Source of the DNA: CAJWPI01 sp964571215
GTDB lineage: Bacteria; Pseudomonadota; Gammaproteobacteria; Magnimaribacterales; Magnimaribacteraceae
NCBI GenBank assembly: GCA_964571215.1
Contig: CAZMZZ010000005.1
Location: 1 to 53,386, forward strand
Reading direction: 5' to 3'
DNA length: 53,386 nt
Within the stretch, counting starts at the first letter, position 1; each line of letters starts with the position of its first letter. This document shows positions 50,949 through 53,386 of this stretch, one piece after another. The notes beneath the pieces are model-generated. The model was given only the letters and a program-made list of their open reading frames with translations, searched no databases and was not told where the DNA came from. The position numbers and the translations under genes are program-made.

Positions 50949-52202
50949 ATGGAATATCTTCATTCTTTTATTGGATTTATAGCTCTTTTAGCTTTAGGAG
51001 CCATATTCAGTGAAAATATAAGATTAATAAAGATTAAGTATTTAATTAATGCCGTAGTTTTACAATTAATCTTAGTAATCTTATTAGTTAAAGTACCTTT
51101 AATTACAAATCTATTTAGTTCTTTGTCTTCAGGAGTGGAAGCACTAAAACTAGCAACAGATAAAGGAATAACTTTTGTTTTTGGTTACTTAGCTCCGGGT
51201 TCGCCTGGAGCCCCATTTGAAATTTCCAACCCTGATGCTATTCCAATTTTTGCTTTTGGAGTTTTACCCCTTGTTATTGTTATTTCTGCTTTATCAGCTG
51301 TTTTATGGCATTGGAAAATAATTCCTACAATAGTCAAATTCATTTCAATTATATTTAAGAAGCCTTTAAATGTAGGCGGTCCAGTAGGTTTAAGTGCTAC
51401 AGCTAATATTTTCCTTGGTCAGGTAGAAGCACCTTTATTAGTTAGACCATACCTATCTTCAATGACAAGACATGAATTGCTTATATTAATGACTGTTGGT
51501 ATGTCAACTATAGCAGGATCATTAATGGTTGCGCTGACTGCTATGTTATCTCCTCTTTATGGTGATGGGTTAATAGGTCATTTCCTAATTGCTTCTATTA
51601 TTTCTGTACCTGCTGGAATTATGTATGCCAATATGATTATACCTAGCAATAAAAAAACTGAATTTCCTGATTCTAATGATGAGAGGCTTTATAAAGGAAC
51701 CATGGATGCTTTAACTGAAGGTACTAGGTCAGGATTGGAGATATTTCTTAATATAATCGCAATATTAATTGTTGTTATAGCTTTAGTTGAGCTTGTAAAT
51801 ATTCTTTTGTACACACTTCCATTCATTAATGGAGAAGCACTAACTTTAGAAAGAATAGCTGGATGGATTTTTTCTCCTTTAGCTTGGTGTATGGGTATTA
51901 CTTGGGCAGAATCTCAGTTAGCAGGAGAGCTGCTTGGACTTAAAACTATTCTAAACGAAGTCTTCGCTTACATTAGTCTATCCCAGATAGATCCCAGTCT
52001 ACTATCCGAGAAAAGTAGAATAATTATGCTCTACGCACTCTGTGGTTTTGGTAATTTTAGTAGTGTAGGTATTCTCCTAGGAGGCTTAGGAGCAATGATC
52101 CCAGAAAAAAAAGAGGAATTAATTTCAATTGGAGGAAAGGCTCTATATGCGTCTCTGTTAGCTTCTTGTATGACTGGTTACGTCGTAGGCATTGTCTATT
52201 AG
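50949..52202 (+). CDS. Concentrative nucleoside transporter (NupC/CNT family)
   Basis: A 417-residue, roughly ten-helix symporter. The core segment NVGGPVGLSATANIFLGQVEAPLLVRPYL has the conserved G-Q-x-E-A-P substrate-binding motif, and the late GFGNFSSVGILLGGLG is the second half of the transport site. These are diagnostic of CNT nucleoside transporters. It begins three bases after the oxygenase and overlaps the convergent thymidine kinase end by four bases. CNT proteins use Na+ or H+; a Na+ dependence fits the presence of a Na+ pump at 30.5-33.6 kb but is not proven. Confidence 0.93.
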   Translation: MEYLHSFIGFIALLALGAIFSENIRLIKIKYLINAVVLQLILVILLVKVPLITNLFSSLSSGVEALKLATDKGITFVFGYLAPGSPGAPFEISNPDAIPIFAFGVLPLVIVISALSAVLWHWKIIPTIVKFISIIFKKPLNVGGPVGLSATANIFLGQVEAPLLVRPYLSSMTRHELLILMTVGMSTIAGSLMVALTAMLSPLYGDGLIGHFLIASIISVPAGIMYANMIIPSNKKTEFPDSNDERLYKGTMDALTEGTRSGLEIFLNIIAILIVVIALVELVNILLYTLPFINGEALTLERIAGWIFSPLAWCMGITWAESQLAGELLGLKTILNEVFAYISLSQIDPSLLSEKSRIIMLYALCGFGNFSSVGILLGGLGAMIPEKKEELISIGGKALYASLLASCMTGYVVGIVY

Positions 52203-52777
52203 TTCAGATCTTCAGAGTTAAAATGGGATCTGCATAAAGGTATATACTTATCATTACCTCCAATCTCTATTTGCTTTCCTTTCTTTAAGATATTTCCTTT
52301 TTTATCTACTCTTACTACCATTGTTGCTTTTCTTCCGCACCAACACACTGTTTTAATCTCTTTTATATTATCAGCCCAAGCAAGCAGATATTTACTTCCC
52401 TCAAATAGCTCTCCTTGAAAATCTGTTCTTATACCAAAAGCTAGTACTGGAATATTAATGTTATCTACTATATAGCCAAGTTGCTTTACTTGGTTTTTTG
52501 ATAAGAATTGAGCTTCATCTATGAGAACACAATTTATCTTTTCTATTTCATTTCTTTTTTTTATTTGATTATATAAATTTGTTCTTCTAGAAAAGGGAGT
52601 TGCTGTTTTTTTTAAACCTATCCTAGAAACAATCATATTTTTTTCATATCTATAATCTTCTTTATAAGTGAAAAGAGCTGTTTTCATTCCTCTTTCTCTA
52701 TAGTTATGATCAGCTTGTAGAAGAGCAGTAGACTTACCTGCATTCATAGATGAATAATTAAAATAGAGTTTAGCCAT
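52199..52777 (-). CDS. tdk: Thymidine kinase (type II)
   Basis: A 192-residue cytosolic thymidine kinase. The Walker A loop is SSMNAGKSTAL, DEAQFL supplies the catalytic acidic residue and Walker B element, and the zinc-lasso cysteines are CWC and C-x-H near the C-terminus. It phosphorylates thymidine or deoxyuridine. The gene is convergent with the nucleoside transporter with a four-base overlap and is divergent from the MATE-type gene. Together with the transporter and PfkB kinase it forms a nucleoside salvage neighbourhood. Confidence 0.95.
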   Translation of the reverse strand: MAKLYFNYSSMNAGKSTALLQADHNYRERGMKTALFTYKEDYRYEKNMIVSRIGLKKTATPFSRRTNLYNQIKKRNEIEKINCVLIDEAQFLSKNQVKQLGYIVDNINIPVLAFGIRTDFQGELFEGSKYLLAWADNIKEIKTVCWCGRKATMVVRVDKKGNILKKGKQIEIGGNDKYIPLCRSHFNSEDLN

Positions 52778-52832
52778 AATTATTTTAGTTTAGAGAGAAG
52801 TAGGCTAATGGTCTACTAGTATATATGCTAGT

Positions 52833-53386
52833 ATGCAGCAAAATTTTATGGGACAAGATATATCAGAATCAGAACAAGCAGGTAAGCAACATTCGGAAGT
52901 TTCTCATCCAGAATCTTTAAGTGTTTGGGGGTTAGCATGGCCTTCTATTTTAAATAACTTATTATTTGCTAGTGTTGGACTTGTAGCGATAAAAGCTGTA
53001 GGGAATCTAGGCGCTGGACCTGTAGCAGCGGTTGGAACAGGACAGAGGATATTCTGGGTATTTCAAGCTCTACTTATGGCTGTCATGGCTGGTACCACCG
53101 CACTTGTAGCAAGAGCAGTTGGTTCTGGGAATAACTTAGAAGCATCCCAAGTAACCAGGGCCTCTATTGGAATATGCCTTCTTATTTCTGTCGTAACTGT
53201 TTTCTTTCTTTGGTTATCAACAAATGAAGTAATAGGTATTTTTGGTTTAGATACGGCTACCAAAGAATTAGCTGTTACCTACCTCCAAATACTTATTTCT
53301 TTTACACCATTATTTTCTATATCTATGGTTATTTCCACAGCACTTAGAGCAGCAGGTGATGTAAAAACCCCACTTTATATTGGTGT
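52833..53386 (+). CDS. MATE-family efflux transporter, 3' end outside window
   Basis: An open frame starting at ATG 52833 runs to the window edge without a stop (184 codons so far). After about 30 charged N-terminal residues it shows the MATE helix 1 region LAWPSILNNLLFASVGLVAI and then AVGTGQRIFWVFQALLMAVMAGTTALVARAVGSGN, where the M-A-G-T-x-A-L-V-A-R-x-x-G pattern is typical of MATE proteins. The ATG follows a TATA-rich stretch by 7 bases and has no Shine-Dalgarno. It is cut off, so its length and C-terminal half cannot be checked. Confidence 0.85.
   Translation, partial: MQQNFMGQDISESEQAGKQHSEVSHPESLSVWGLAWPSILNNLLFASVGLVAIKAVGNLGAGPVAAVGTGQRIFWVFQALLMAVMAGTTALVARAVGSGNNLEASQVTRASIGICLLISVVTVFFLWLSTNEVIGIFGLDTATKELAVTYLQILISFTPLFSISMVISTALRAAGDVKTPLYIG

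Noticed and set aside
1..53386. CRISPR array, insertion sequences, toxin-antitoxin or phage defence system
   Set aside because: No regularly spaced direct repeats, transposase, integrase, Cas-like or toxin-like proteins were found in the reading of either strand.

Overview
The window is AT-rich (about one third G+C by eye) and densely packed: genes abut or overlap by a few bases, intergenic gaps are short, and TTG/GTG starts are frequent. The block trxB (divergent) - ftsK - lolA - serS at 40.4-45.7 kb is a gammaproteobacterial arrangement, and sohB also fits that class. Together with Na+-dependent oxaloacetate decarboxylase, a TorF-type porin, a large Oar-like TonB receptor, a DUF5117-type metalloprotease and many oxygenases, SDRs and nitronate monooxygenases, this suggests a streamlined marine gammaproteobacterium of the SAR86 kind. 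That assignment is inference; no rRNA gene is present.

Layout. 1-55 is the 3' part of tRNA-Gly(UCC). 220-2725 is a three-gene sugar amidation cassette (WbuX/WbuY/WbuZ type: N-acetyl sugar amidotransferase plus HisH- and HisF-like ammonia suppliers), followed by a short decayed reading frame. 2.9-4.4 kb holds an MBL-fold hydrolase, a CDGSH Fe-S protein and a DUF385/Ddn-like protein. 4.4-10.6 kb is a tight plus-strand run: epoxide-hydrolase-like enzyme, permease, cytochrome P450, acetoacetate-decarboxylase-like protein, SDR and Rieske oxygenase. A reverse-strand secreted zinc metalloprotease (10.6-13.2 kb) separates this from a second run (13.3-23.9 kb): D-aminoacylase-like amidohydrolase, tiny Smr-like protein, two SDRs, a ketosteroid-dehydrogenase-like flavoprotein, a dihydroorotase-family protein, an amidase, a PhyH-type dioxygenase, a nitronate monooxygenase and a SnoaL/NTF2-fold protein. 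The two runs look like a catabolic island for an alicyclic (steroid- or terpenoid-like) or amide-containing compound; the substrate cannot be read from sequence.

23.9-28.2 kb is a four-gene nucleotide-sugar cassette (C-methyltransferase, DegT aminotransferase, two epimerase/dehydratases) with translational coupling. 28.2-34.8 kb holds a 33-residue membrane protein, a UMF1-type transporter, a GDPD-type phosphodiesterase, the oadGAB sodium pump and an acyltransferase. 34.8-41.3 kb is mixed metabolism: porin, SDR, SohB, YhdH-type reductase, a 38-residue membrane protein, nitronate monooxygenase, enoyl-CoA hydratase family, thioredoxin reductase. 41.4-45.7 kb is ftsK-lolA-serS. 45.9-49.0 kb is the TonB receptor with a bidirectional terminator. 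49.05-52.8 kb looks like nucleoside salvage (PfkB kinase, CNT transporter, thymidine kinase) with a 2-oxoglutarate oxygenase inside. The right edge cuts a MATE-type efflux gene.

No CRISPR array, insertion sequence, prophage or obvious defence system was seen, and no stretch longer than about 300 bases lacks a gene. The most interesting items are the oxygenase-rich catabolic island, the sugar amidation trio whose HisF-like subunit lacks one catalytic aspartate, the separate branched-sugar cassette, and two unannotated single-pass microproteins. All functional statements come from reading motifs; no searches were run.
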